A DNA stretch of 64,000 bases, taken from NCBI RefSeq assembly GCF_026262505.1, contig NC_067203.1, positions 20,751,411 to 20,815,410 on the forward strand. The letters run 5' to 3'. Under the pieces are notes generated by a model. The model did no database searches. It was not told where the DNA came from and saw only the letters and a program-made list of their open reading frames with translations. Both the position numbers and the translations under genes were made by a program. This document shows, piece after piece, positions 9,436 through 19,806 of the stretch. Origin of the DNA: Trichomonas vaginalis G3. Taxonomy: Eukaryota > Parabasalia > Trichomonadida > Trichomonadidae. The stretch's first letter is position 1. Each line of letters begins with the position of its first letter.

Positions 9436-10836
9436 ATGGAGAATCCTGAGGAATCTCCAGTGAAATCTGTAGCTGAACCAATTCTCACTGACCCTGATAT
9501 TGATATTCCCATATATAAAACGACCGAAATCCCAAAGCGATTCGTATTTAAAAATATGGAAAATTTTCTGATCAAAATTGATCAAACCGCATATGATGAC
9601 ACATCTTGGATATGCAAGAAATTTATTAACAACTATGATTTGACCATTGATTTCTGTGAAAAACTTATTTCACAAATTAATGAACGAATTAACAAAGCAA
9701 AAAAGACTCTTTCAGAATGTTTTCAGCGAAGTTTAGTACCTAACAAGCTAAAATATGTAGCTGTGAATTCAAATTCCTTCTTTTATCTAATAGTTCTTCT
9801 AAAAAGAAAAACATCACTCGAAAAGATCCTCAATGAGAACATTATATCAACTTTTACTTATCGTAAATCTATAATTTCTAAGATAATTGCACTCGCAAAG
9901 CATCTCAAGAAATATCCACGTTCTTATGTGATAAATATCGGAAGATTACATGCTCTTAATCCTCAACATACCGATTTCATGATAGAAACCGTACTAAAAA
10001 TTAAAGCTCTCGAAGTTGCAATTTCAGATGTCAAAGTTATGCATATCTACACACCAAAAATTGCATTACAACCGTCAGAGCGTACTGAATTCATGAAAAC
10101 ATCGATCCTTTCATGCCTTAGATACCAAGATCCTTTAACTGGTTACATTCCTGAGACAGAACACCATGGAACGTTTGCCACGTTCATGGATTCAAGATTT
10201 GAAATACATAAGATGGCAAAAACGAGTTCAATTGAGACAATTATTAAGAGAACAATAGAAGGTTCAACAGAATTCACGAATTTTAAATCTCCCGAGCTTA
10301 TTCAAGCACTGAAAACGCTTGCATCACGATATTGGTTCGATAAACTAATAATTGTCAATAAATTTTACAAAGAAAATTATAATCCAAAATTTTCAAGTTA
10401 TGTTAAGAGTTTACGGTCTTGTTCACTCAAAGAACTTGGAATTACAAACAAATTGTTTAAAAAACTTGGCCATTTCAAGTTTTCTTCAGAATTATTGAAC
10501 TCTTACATCTCATTTCGCGATGTTTCATATGATTACATTGAATCTTTGTTATACCAAACGTCTCCATTGGATATAGCAAGGAATTATTATACAATTGACC
10601 TCTTAATTTCAGGTTTTGTTGCTAATACGCTCAATCAGTCGATTGATACCAAAGATGTCAAAGAGAATCTTCCATTTATGTGGTCTGTCATATTTATCAA
10701 CTGTCCTTGTACTGTAATTGATCTTCCAATCAAATTTGTCATGAAATATCATGATTTATGCGATATTCCACACTTTTTAATAGAGAAATGCAAAGTGCCC
10801 TATGATATTATTATGAAATGGCAAGCGAAATGTTAG
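9436..10836 (+). CDS. Possible VPS9-domain protein (Rab5-type GEF), tentative
   Basis: A 466-residue, mostly helical protein. The C-terminal 120 residues contain SPLDIARNYYTIDLLISGFV followed by LPFMWSVIFINCPC and DLPIKFVMKYHDL. This resembles the VPS9 pattern of a TP.EKL-type helix, an (A/S)DD(L/F)LPvl.yvi core and a helix covering the Rab switch. In VPS9 proteins the core has an acidic Asp before LP; here it is KENLP, so the match is imperfect. If correct, it would activate an endosomal Rab, a plausible role in a phagocytic cell with many Rabs. The N-terminal 330 residues are unassigned. The ATG at 9436 is supported by an acidic, methionine-started N-terminus. Confidence 0.45.
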   Translation: MENPEESPVKSVAEPILTDPDIDIPIYKTTEIPKRFVFKNMENFLIKIDQTAYDDTSWICKKFINNYDLTIDFCEKLISQINERINKAKKTLSECFQRSLVPNKLKYVAVNSNSFFYLIVLLKRKTSLEKILNENIISTFTYRKSIISKIIALAKHLKKYPRSYVINIGRLHALNPQHTDFMIETVLKIKALEVAISDVKVMHIYTPKIALQPSERTEFMKTSILSCLRYQDPLTGYIPETEHHGTFATFMDSRFEIHKMAKTSSIETIIKRTIEGSTEFTNFKSPELIQALKTLASRYWFDKLIIVNKFYKENYNPKFSSYVKSLRSCSLKELGITNKLFKKLGHFKFSSELLNSYISFRDVSYDYIESLLYQTSPLDIARNYYTIDLLISGFVANTLNQSIDTKDVKENLPFMWSVIFINCPCTVIDLPIKFVMKYHDLCDIPHFLIEKCKVPYDIIMKWQAKC

Positions 10837-11147
10837 TTTTTAATAAAATATTAGTTCTATCTTTTTATTATTTGATTATTTTTTAATGATAATATATTAA
10901 ACAAGTTACCAAAGGTCTAAAATAGTATATATTAATGTTGGTCTTTAATGTAATGCCTTCTGAGCATTGATTTTTGGTAATGGTGAAGTAATTTGAAATC
11001 AGCATAAATAAAGATAGAAATTGATACATTCTCATGATTTCAGAGCTTGAAACAAACCTGGGCCTTGACAAAATCGAAATTTTCTAAAATATAAAAAATG
11101 AAAAACTTATTAAACAGTTTAGAAAAAAAATTCAAAAAAATAAAAGA
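10837..11147. other. Convergent-gene spacer, nothing recognised
   Basis: AT-rich spacer between the 3' ends of two converging genes. No gene was seen. Confidence 0.4.
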
Positions 11148-14100
11148 TTATACTTTCATTTTTTTCAACTCTGCTCTCTTTTCTGCCAAATTCTTTATGA
11201 ATTGTTCGCAAGAGTTGATATAAGATAAAATTGTTTCACGAGATCTAAGAATAGAATCCCTAGAATTGGTGTTTGCTGCATTTGTTACGCAGAAATTCAT
11301 CAGATCAATGACATCTTGTGGAATATGAAGGAAAAATTCTTCATCTCGTGAATTTTTCGTCTTCAAAATTGCGTTTATCTTCTCTTTGTAGCTGTCTATC
11401 TTCTTCTGGAGCTCTTCCTTGCTCGCCGGGTTCTCTCCTAGATCAGGAATCTGATTCATCATCTTACGACGCTTAATAGCGACCATAAGCTTCTCATTCT
11501 GGGCCTTTACAGCTTCAATGTACTCATCGATCTCGGGAGCTGACTGAAATTCGCTGTTTTGGTCGTAATTTGTGTCCATTGAAGATCCTCTTGAGTTGTA
11601 GACGTTTTCTGGAGGTATTGATTGCTTCAGGGCCTCGAGTTCTTTCTTCTTTGCCTGGTTACTTTCTTCAATTTCCTTTAATTGTTTGACCAAATTTTCA
11701 AGATTCGCTTTTTTGTTGTTTATGACGTTATTCATCTCCTCAATCTGCTCTCTGTACTTGGAAGATCTGGTTTTGAAGGTCTCTGGCTGCTTCTGTTTGA
11801 CGCTTTTGACTCTTTCGATTTCATCTGAAACTTTTGAGATGTTTTGGTCGAGTTTGAGTATCATATCTTCTTGCATTGAGATCAGAGCTGCGTTTTTGAG
11901 GACAGCTTGGCCTTCATTTATCCGAATTTTTTGCTTTTTCAGATAAGCGCCCAGTTTCTTGATGATATCGTAGAACTTTGTATCTGTAACTCGTGTCATG
12001 TTAGCGTATATCGCCTGCATGGCCGGAAAATCGCAATCAAGTTCGATATCGCTTGTAAAGTTCGCAGATTGGGTTCCATATTGGTTCTGGTTAACATTGA
12101 ACTGCTGAGGAATCTTTGGTATTGATCTGAAATCTGGTTTGAACTTGTCTTTCAGATTTGAGAAAATTCTCAACGACAAAACACAGTAATCGTAGTTCAT
12201 TACCTTGATTTGGTATTTCAGAACGATACTTGTGAAATCTTCGATATCGTTTACTAAAGAATCCATCAGGAAACAGTGTTTTGAGTTTGAATGCGAGTTT
12301 GCAATGAACTTTCTGAGGGAAATGAGGGCAGAAAGGAGGTCTGAGTTATATTTCTCGTATTTTACATCATATGGTTGAGCAGATTTAGGGAATAATAAAG
12401 CATAAGAGACAACAACCTTCAAAGGCTGGATAATTTGCTTGTTTTCAGGTGGCATGTGAGCAATATACACATCTAGTGAATAAATGTAGTTCTGGATCGT
12501 TCTTAAATAATATTCATCTTTTGGAGGAATAAAAGAGACTCTTGGCTTGGACAAAACTGTTGTCAGACCTTCATACAATGGAACAAAAGTGAAATTATCG
12601 ACATTTTTGGTGAGATTAGTTGAAAATGGGAAAAGATTATGTATTTTCTGATTAATATTCACTAATCCGTGGAAGTCAAATATGCTATCAAGCGAATGAG
12701 CAACAGATGTGGCCAAAAAGAGCTCGGGAAGGTTAGATGCTGCTTGATTTAAATGATGGCAGTCCTTTCCGATATCAGTAAGCCTCTGGGAAGCATTCCT
12801 GAATATTTTCATGGTCTTTACGAACTGCGTGAAGCAGATTGCGACCTTGTTTGTCGGACCAATATGATTGGCCAGAACCGCAACTGCTTTTTTGAGGCGG
12901 TCATAGTCTACTTTGAAGTCAAGCTTCATTATGCTGTCGAAAGAACTCTGAATAAACATGAAATTATCAAGGCTATCTGACGAAACTTGCAAATTAACAG
13001 GTTTTATGAGGGATTTGAGGTACTCGCTCATCTCAAATATGGTCATTGGTATTTTCGGAACGAAAATGTTCTCACAAAGGTAGTTATATAAATCATGAAC
13101 TGGTTGTTCGCTTTGTCCGTTCTTGTAAAGGGTAATTAAGTTAATAGAAAAGAACCTTTCGACCAATGGAACGTTGTTATTCGACTTCTCTTCAATGAAT
13201 TCGATCAAACTCTCACTTAATGACTGGAATTTCAAACTGAGGCTCGTAGTTTCAGGAGCAAATGTAAACTCTTGGCCCTTTGAATTTTCTGGGACACAAT
13301 TCGTGTAAAAATTGGCCGCGTGGTAGTAAAAACTGAAAATTGCGAGAATTTGGGAAGTATATTCGTCATTTGAGAAGACATTCTTGTTAATTTGCATGTA
13401 CCTACTTGCCATATCAATTATTTCCGCTGGAGAAGGAATTCTTCCGTTCGGAAACAGATCAATTGGTTTTAACATCAATTTTCGCTTTAATAAGTACGGC
13501 AAACTAAAGATTGGTGGTGCGTATGTGCAAAACTCTGTTTTTGTCTTCTCCAAAAGGCAGCTTTGTACAACAGATAAAACTCTATGCAAACTTCTGAGTA
13601 AAAGAGTGAATCTGTCCATGAAATTAGCATATTTGTCATCAATGAGTTGAAATGCCTTCAGTTTGTATGTCGCCTTGTTCAATTTCTTGATCAATTTAAA
13701 GATATCTTTATTTTTAGGGGAAGATAATGAAATATAATCAGAAATTGTAAGGGAATCTTCATAAATTGATCGACAAATGACCTGATAACAGAAAGACATC
13801 ATCAAATCATCGCATTTTTTGGTTAAATCCAGATTTTGTTCATCAAAGGTGGCCGTACTTAAGAAATTGGTATAATTTGAAAGAACTGTGGCCAACGATG
13901 TTATCGTTCTGTTGGTATTTACGTCGAATGTTTTGGAAAATGATTTTGAAAACAAAGAAAAGGAATTGAACGAATCCGGATAATCGGAAAGTACTACTTG
14001 CTCGATATCCGATAAGTTGATATCAGTAGTTTTCGATGCTGACCTGAATTTGAGCTCTGTATAAGTAATATAACGTTTTGCAAGTAAAGTTAAGTCATTT

Positions 14101-14900
14101 AGATTAGCAAATGTTTGTAAGTAATAAAGGGCTTGTATAGAATCCATGATTTCTTGGTTGTAACTTCGATCATAATAATTAAGAATTTCACAAGAGAAAA
14201 CTGCAAATCTATATGAGTAACTTATGATTTTTAGCAATTCTTTTGATGTGTATGAGCTCTTAAGAGATATTTGGCCGCGTATTCCAAGAGAATCCATTGT
14301 TTCCACAAATTCTTTGAATAAAGAGACTGTGCTGTAGCTCTCGATCTTGCTCTCTATAAGGTTAATCTGGGTAAGCTCGTTTGAACCCTGTTTGAATGAA
14401 GTTTTGAAATTATTTATTGATTCTCGAAGCAATTTGATGTCATCTGGCTGGGATATGTGCACTGTTAGGATGGAATCAACTGTTGCAACAAGCATTTCGC
14501 TATTAGATACCATGCTTTTCAAATAATTGAATTCATCCGTTAAATTTAACGTGAGATTGGAGACAATTTTGTGGAATCCTTGTGAGAATATTTGCCAGTA
14601 AAACATAAATGATTCGTAAGTCGAGTATTTATATGAAAATGAGAAATGAACTAAAAAAGATTCCAAAGGAGCAAAGTATCCAAGTAATTTAACACGGTCT
14701 GAGATGTTATCGAGGCTAATAGCTTTGATAAACGTGCATACTTGCGGATATATTTCACTAATGGAGAGAACTGTATACGAATTAAGGCCGTCGGACTTCA
14801 AACTATCCAAAGTTGACTGAATGCTGCGCTTAATATCATCATACGCATTCAAAGGTGTTGGTCGAGAATTGCTAATCCCCGACGCAGATTTTGAAGTCAT
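11148..14900 (-). CDS. Large helical protein with C-terminal coiled coils, unknown function
   Basis: About 1250 residues from the first ATG at 14900 (MTSKSASGIS). The frame stays open a further 34 codons upstream to 15002 and beyond with coding-like composition but has no ATG before the stop at about 15030. The true start may therefore be non-ATG or in an upstream exon. The bulk is helical, Leu/Ser/Asn-rich and resembles no family I know. The last 260 residues are strongly coiled-coil: DEIERVKSVKQKQPE, NLVKQLKEIEESNQAKKKE and EELQKKIDSYKEKINAIL. Such an architecture suits a cytoskeletal, tethering or scaffold protein, but this is inference only. Confidence 0.7.
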   Translation of the reverse strand: MTSKSASGISNSRPTPLNAYDDIKRSIQSTLDSLKSDGLNSYTVLSISEIYPQVCTFIKAISLDNISDRVKLLGYFAPLESFLVHFSFSYKYSTYESFMFYWQIFSQGFHKIVSNLTLNLTDEFNYLKSMVSNSEMLVATVDSILTVHISQPDDIKLLRESINNFKTSFKQGSNELTQINLIESKIESYSTVSLFKEFVETMDSLGIRGQISLKSSYTSKELLKIISYSYRFAVFSCEILNYYDRSYNQEIMDSIQALYYLQTFANLNDLTLLAKRYITYTELKFRSASKTTDINLSDIEQVVLSDYPDSFNSFSLFSKSFSKTFDVNTNRTITSLATVLSNYTNFLSTATFDEQNLDLTKKCDDLMMSFCYQVICRSIYEDSLTISDYISLSSPKNKDIFKLIKKLNKATYKLKAFQLIDDKYANFMDRFTLLLRSLHRVLSVVQSCLLEKTKTEFCTYAPPIFSLPYLLKRKLMLKPIDLFPNGRIPSPAEIIDMASRYMQINKNVFSNDEYTSQILAIFSFYYHAANFYTNCVPENSKGQEFTFAPETTSLSLKFQSLSESLIEFIEEKSNNNVPLVERFFSINLITLYKNGQSEQPVHDLYNYLCENIFVPKIPMTIFEMSEYLKSLIKPVNLQVSSDSLDNFMFIQSSFDSIMKLDFKVDYDRLKKAVAVLANHIGPTNKVAICFTQFVKTMKIFRNASQRLTDIGKDCHHLNQAASNLPELFLATSVAHSLDSIFDFHGLVNINQKIHNLFPFSTNLTKNVDNFTFVPLYEGLTTVLSKPRVSFIPPKDEYYLRTIQNYIYSLDVYIAHMPPENKQIIQPLKVVVSYALLFPKSAQPYDVKYEKYNSDLLSALISLRKFIANSHSNSKHCFLMDSLVNDIEDFTSIVLKYQIKVMNYDYCVLSLRIFSNLKDKFKPDFRSIPKIPQQFNVNQNQYGTQSANFTSDIELDCDFPAMQAIYANMTRVTDTKFYDIIKKLGAYLKKQKIRINEGQAVLKNAALISMQEDMILKLDQNISKVSDEIERVKSVKQKQPETFKTRSSKYREQIEEMNNVINNKKANLENLVKQLKEIEESNQAKKKELEALKQSIPPENVYNSRGSSMDTNYDQNSEFQSAPEIDEYIEAVKAQNEKLMVAIKRRKMMNQIPDLGENPASKEELQKKIDSYKEKINAILKTKNSRDEEFFLHIPQDVIDLMNFCVTNAANTNSRDSILRSRETILSYINSCEQFIKNLAEKRAELKKMKV

Positions 14901-15273
14901 CAATGTTTTGAAATTTTGTAGGGAATAAACGAGTATTGCTTTTTTTTCATTTAAAGATAAGGAATTGACATTATTTGGTATAAAAAGTGAAAACGATCTC
15001 AAAAAATGGGTGTTAGAAATGGAAGAATTTCAAGAATTTTCATAACCTTTCCAAATCACATGCAATCAACCAAATAAAGCTTTTCCATTTAGAGCTGTTC
15101 ATGAAATGAATACCTATGAACCACAACAATTAGGATATGAAAGGGAAATAACTTTGACAAAGATTTTCAGTAAGTATTTAACACAAAAGAGATTATATTA
15201 AGCATGAAAATGCATTCCTTTTATTTTACAACGAATAAACTATCCGAAGTTGGAAAAAAAAATATTTTTTTGT

Positions 15274-15284
15274 TTTCACTTTGA
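15274..15284 (+). promoter_or_regulatory. Inr-like initiator
   Basis: TTTTCACTTTG lies directly before the ATG at 15284. TCACTT fits the trichomonad initiator TCA(+1)YWY and would give a 5' UTR of about six bases, typical of these organisms. Confidence 0.5.
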
Positions 15285-15877
15285 TGTCTGAACTTTCACC
15301 TAAATTTTTAGCACCTTTCGTCACTGATAAAATTGGTGATAAGTACATCGCCCAAGTCCCAAAGATAATTCTTGAACATCTTAACTCTCCGGAATTTACA
15401 GTAGATTTATTCCCAGAAAAGAGACCAGGCTATCAGAAATTACACTTCATTAGGACACAGTCCACAGCTGCAGACGAAGATCAGTCAATTGAAGCTTTAG
15501 TTCAAAAAGAATTCAGTACAGATAAATGGGCAAGACAAGTCAAGGAAAGATTAGCCAGAAGAGGCGTTCTTTCATCTGTCAGAGAAAGAGAAGAAGATAA
15601 TACAATCTACTCTGCATTCAGAGCTGATGATAAATTCACAGTTAAAATCGATGGTCTTCCAGAACCATTCGATAAAAGCGATGTCGTGGATCTCCTTCAT
15701 GATTGTGGTTGCAACTACTTCGAATATATTAACATTCCAAGAGATAGAGAAACAAACGAAAACAAACCTGTTGCATTTGTTCACTTCTTACACTTAAGAC
15801 ATGCCATTCTCTTCATTGAAAACAACCCACAAATCAGAATCGGTAGATTCATCTTAACTCCAATTCTCGTTCCTTAA
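15284..15877 (+). CDS. RRM-domain protein, possibly eIF3g-like
   Basis: A 197-residue protein. Residues 115-197 form one RNA-recognition motif: FTVKIDGLPEPFDKSDVVDL (RNP2 region VKIDGLP), then PVAFVHFLHLRHAILFIEN (RNP1 region VAFVHF) and a closing strand RFILTPILVP. The N-terminal 110 residues are charged and include KEFSTDKWARQVKERLARRG. A C-terminal RRM after a charged region is the layout of translation initiation factor eIF3g, but no zinc-knuckle-like motif is visible, so the assignment is weak. The start is the ATG at 15284. A TTG directly before it is not needed, and the initiator places transcription at 15278. Confidence 0.6.
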   Translation: MSELSPKFLAPFVTDKIGDKYIAQVPKIILEHLNSPEFTVDLFPEKRPGYQKLHFIRTQSTAADEDQSIEALVQKEFSTDKWARQVKERLARRGVLSSVREREEDNTIYSAFRADDKFTVKIDGLPEPFDKSDVVDLLHDCGCNYFEYINIPRDRETNENKPVAFVHFLHLRHAILFIENNPQIRIGRFILTPILVP

Positions 15878-16815
15878 ATGAAGAAATGTATAAAGGAAGT
15901 TCAATATTTACGAATAATCATAACGCTTACGAATATTTTGAAATCCTACTTAAGACTTTATAGAATTTAATAAAAAAATTATTTTATTATTACATAATTA
16001 CGTTTTTTTTCGGACTTAAACGGGTTTAAATCAAAACATACTTCAACTGGAATGCAAGAATTTGTTTCATATTGCAGTAAATTCAATCAATTTAAATCGG
16101 AATACGATTAATGTTCATTTTTATCAGCCAATTTGTTGATAAATAATTTTAATATTAATTATAAAAGTTATTTGTAGACGTAATTTCCAACATTTTTCCA
16201 AAAAAATTCTCAAAATTAGGAAAATGTTTTGAAAAATCGAGAATTTTTTTGTCAAATTTGAATTTTCAAAAAAAATTTGGAAAATATAATCAAGCAAGAA
16301 GAGTGTTTACTTATCTTACATTGTTTTTGTAATTATGTTAATGCCAATTCTTACGTATTTTTTACCATTTTGTTTGTTTGACGAAATATTCATCGATATC
16401 ACTCAAAATTAATTTGATTTAATCAGAAATTAATACTAAAATAAAGCATTGGTCAGCATTCTCGGCCATGCCATTTTATTATTCATGCTTGATTTACATT
16501 ATTCAAAAATTTCATTATTCAATTTCTCATATGACTCGAAGACAAATCTTTGATTTCCAATACTTTTCGAATAGAATTACTTTTCTAAGGCGATATGGTT
16601 TTATTTACCATTATCTTTTACTAACCACATTACAATATCAGTTTTAGAAAGGCATTCCACATGAAACAACACCAATATTCCTCACTACTATCTTTAAAAA
16701 GACTTTTATAATCAATATTCGTTTCATAAACATTAATTTCTTTTTACAAATCGCAAAAGAGTAAAAATATAATTTGATTTTCTACGAATATTTATAAATA
16801 CTTTTGTTTATTTAT
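15878..16815. other. Spacer between converging genes, nothing recognised
   Basis: About 940 bases of AT-rich DNA with many short A and T runs. No gene, RNA or clear repeat was seen. Confidence 0.4.
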
Positions 16816-17913
16816 TTAGCCCTGGATGCTGATAGCTCCTGTTGGGCAACGAGTGTAGCAAAGACCGCAGCGGAAGCACTTTTCGCCTGTAACCTTAGCG
16901 ATGCCATCTTCGAGCTGGAGGGCTTCGTAGAGGCAGGATGTAACGCATGTGCCGCAGCCGACGCACTTCTCAGCCTCAATCTTTGGTGGGTTGAGCTGGG
17001 CAAGCGGTGGGTGCTTGAGGCCGAGGCCGATGACCTCGTGGATGTCCTTGTAGCCGTGCTCTGTAAGCCACTGGCTCATTTCCTGAGCGATACGGCCATA
17101 AACATCACGGCCTTCAACAATAGCAGCTGTGCAGATACCAAGAGCCTGAGCACCAGCCATGAGGAATTCAATAGCATCGCGGCCGTTGGAGATACCACCA
17201 ACACCGACGACTGGGAGATCGACTTCCTTGCAGACATCGTAGACAACACGAAGAGCAAGTGGCTTGATAGCTGGGCCAGAAACCCAACCGTACTTGGATG
17301 ATGAGCCCATGAATGGAGCACCCTTGCGCTCGATATCGAGAGCAAGTGTTGGGCCGAAGGAGTTGACGCAAACAAGGCCTGTTGCACCAGCTTCCTTGGC
17401 AGCCTTAGCGGCCTTTGGAGCATCACGGAATGGTGAAAGCTTGACGAAGACTGGCTTGCCACCAGAGCCCTTGATAGCGGCCTTGATAGCATCCTGCATT
17501 GGCTTTGGATCATCACCGATGTAGTGTGTGGATAATTCAAGACCATCGCAGAATGGAGCAACCTTTGGAGCCATCTGAGCGATTTCATCAGCTGTGTAAC
17601 CCATTGAGCAGATCATTGGGACCTTAGCCTGGTTGCAAACTTCACGGATCTTTGGATATTCGTGTTCGAGCCACTGTTCTGGTGTTAATTCTGTCCAGAG
17701 TTCTGTGTTCAGGAAGTACTTGTGGTCCTTAGACTCGTACATGTTTGGTTGTGGAACCTTAGCAGCAGCTGTTGAGATGGTCTTTGTAACCATAACACCG
17801 CAGCCGCCCTTGATGCAGTCAATGCATGCCTTGGCATCGCGAACTGGTGGGCCTGGAGCTGGCATGAGTGGGTTCTTGACCTCATATCCGGCGAACTTTG
17901 TCTTAAGAGACAT
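16816..17913 (-). CDS. DHODH/dihydropyrimidine-dehydrogenase-like FMN protein with two [4Fe-4S] clusters
   Basis: A 365-residue protein. Residues 1-300 form a dihydroorotate-dehydrogenase-type FMN TIM barrel (MSLKTKFAGYEVKNPLMPAP; a Lys in VFVKLSPF; VVGVGGISNGRDAIEFLMAG at the FMN phosphate site). Two ferredoxin motifs follow: CVGCGTCVTSC (317-327) and CFRCGLCYTRC (346-356), each CxxCxxCxxxC. This is the layout of the C-terminal half of eukaryotic DPYD and of bacterial PreA. The usual NLSCP segment carrying the catalytic Cys is not evident; the corresponding region reads LELSTHYIGDD, so the substrate is uncertain. Codon use is G/C-rich at third positions compared with neighbours, suggesting high expression or acquisition from bacteria. 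The start is at the ATG at 17913, ten bases after an Inr-like box. Confidence 0.85.
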   Translation of the reverse strand: MSLKTKFAGYEVKNPLMPAPGPPVRDAKACIDCIKGGCGVMVTKTISTAAAKVPQPNMYESKDHKYFLNTELWTELTPEQWLEHEYPKIREVCNQAKVPMICSMGYTADEIAQMAPKVAPFCDGLELSTHYIGDDPKPMQDAIKAAIKGSGGKPVFVKLSPFRDAPKAAKAAKEAGATGLVCVNSFGPTLALDIERKGAPFMGSSSKYGWVSGPAIKPLALRVVYDVCKEVDLPVVGVGGISNGRDAIEFLMAGAQALGICTAAIVEGRDVYGRIAQEMSQWLTEHGYKDIHEVIGLGLKHPPLAQLNPPKIEAEKCVGCGTCVTSCLYEALQLEDGIAKVTGEKCFRCGLCYTRCPTGAISIQG

Positions 17914-17926
17914 AAGAACAAGTGAA
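17914..17926 (-). promoter_or_regulatory. Inr-like initiator
   Basis: On the minus strand TTTCACTTGTTCTT precedes the ATG. TCACTT fits TCA(+1)YWY with +1 at about 17923 and a 10-base leader. Two TTGAGAGG boxes lie further upstream (about 17970 and 17998). Confidence 0.45.
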
Positions 17927-18320
17927 ATCAAACAATCAGTTCACATAGCTGGCGGTTGTTCCTCTCAATTTCAGAATTACATCGTTTTTTACCTCTCAAA
18001 ATTGAATGTATAAAAACAATGAATTTATTGAGGTTGTTAAGGATAAATTTCGCTCTCGAATTTTTCCTGAATCTGCGTATGGTAAAGAACATATCTGCTA
18101 AATATCATCTTTCAATTTAAAAATTCAAAGATTTCCAAACGACGAGATTTCAATTGAAATCAACTAAATCAGATCATTAAGGAATATTCTGCAGATTTTA
18201 ACAAAATCAGTTTTTATTTTTTTGACAGCTTGCCACATCATCTCGTAAAATTAAAATTATATTAATACACTTGATTGAGTAAAATGAAATCTTGGTCACA
18301 AAATAACTTTTTGTATTCAA
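17927..18320. other. Spacer upstream of the FMN enzyme
   Basis: AT-rich spacer with two TTGAGAGG boxes near the enzyme's promoter. Otherwise nothing was recognised. Confidence 0.4.
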
Positions 18321-18845
18321 TTAAGGGAGGCTTCCGACCAGAAAGCTCTCTCAATTTTTTGTGATGTTTACACCAAAAGTGAGATTCGTTAAGCGTTTTC
18401 TCGTTGAATATTGAGTTTCCCGGATTTTGAGTTATTCATAAAGCTCCTCTATATTATACCCTATCTACTGATATGATTATTTTTGAAAAATCTCTTAAAT
18501 CGACCTGCACTGAATTTTTTAGGGAAAATTCGAAATTTTCTAGGCGTTTTCTGTAACGTTTTTTACGGAATAAAATCCGAAAAATAATTTTTTGAAGAAT
18601 CATTTGGGTAGAATACTTATCGAAAATTATATTTATTATAATTTTGGTCGATAAAAATAAGCGGATTCAAAACTGGCAAAAACCCTTTCGGCAATTTGTG
18701 GACGATTCCGGACCCCCTCATTTTTGAAATTTAATAAGAAAAATAGAATCTTTATTAAATATAGATTTTAAAAAACTTGGTTATAAATTACGAAATTTTC
18801 TCACTTGGGCTAAAAAGTGACAATTTGGTCGGAAGCCACCCTTAA
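18321..18845. mobile_element. 525-bp TTAA-ended inverted-repeat element (MITE-like)
   Basis: The left end TTAAGGGAGGCTTCCGACCA (18321-18340) is matched at the right end by TGGTCGGAAGCCACCCTTAA (18826-18845). This is a 20-bp terminal inverted repeat with one mismatch, beginning with TTAA on both sides. There is no coding frame. The interior just inside the left end (CTCTCTCAATTTTTTGTG, then GAGATTCGTTAAGCGTTTTC) is related to the interior of the element at 33398-34445, so the two belong to one family or superfamily. Confidence 0.75.
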
Positions 18846-19806
18846 TTTGAAAGCTTTTTTTATCTTTTGTTGTTTCGCACCGAGAAACATTCTTATTCCT
18901 TAATAGAAAAAAGCAATCATATCAATTCAATGCATACTTTCGTATCATGTCTATACATTTCGATAGAATAACTCCAACGCAGTAAATTTTTTATCTTTTC
19001 ACGAAACCCTGAAGTAAACGATCCATTAAGAATAAATATTCTTTTCATTTGATTTAATGCGAAGATTCATGACAAATACGCTACATGTTTCAAGCTTGAA
19101 AAATGTTTTTTTTTTCTCATGAACAAAACAACAAAAATCCCTTCATGAATATGCATTTCTTTTTCGAAAAAGTAAACTGATTAATTTATAAAGACGCTGT
19201 TGTTTCTCGAAGACATTTCGTATAGTTTTTTGTGATTCTGATAGTTTAACATATATAATCAAAGTGTAAATTTACACACCTCCATTACCTAACCGATTTA
19301 ATAATACAAATACCATATTTTTGTTGATATGACAACATATAATGATTATTCACAAGAATAAAACGAAGCCTTCTATATTAAACCCATAAATGAGAGGAGT
19401 ATTATTTATATTTGATCTTTTTCCACGCATATGTTCTAAAATCAATCCTTTTTGTTAAACCTATCAGTTCTCATGCGTACCCTTCTAATAAACGCATCCC
19501 ATAAGAAAAATAATAAAGAAATTTAAAGAAACAACTTAAATGTATTGCAATTGAAGTTTAAATTTCCAATTTTATAGAAAAAAATGTTGGGAGATGCAAG
19601 ATTTTAGAATTCTAATATTCATCAACATACAAGAGGAGAATTTTCAAACCCATGAATTTCATATATTAATAATAGAATTAATAAAATTCATAACAAATAA
19701 AATATATCATTTAGGAATAAACATCAATTCGCACAATACATATTAGATAATTTCAAGAGCCTAAAAGCTTCATCATTAAACTAATAACAAGATTTCGGTT
19801 CAAATT
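18846..19806. other. AT-rich spacer, nothing recognised
   Basis: Nearly 1 kb without a gene. A short palindrome GTGTAAATTTACAC occurs near 19262. Confidence 0.4.

Noticed and set aside
16804-17301. Plus-strand frame of 165 codons over the FMN enzyme
   Set aside because: It is an antisense shadow of a clear enzyme gene with G/C-rich third positions, which often opens the opposite strand.
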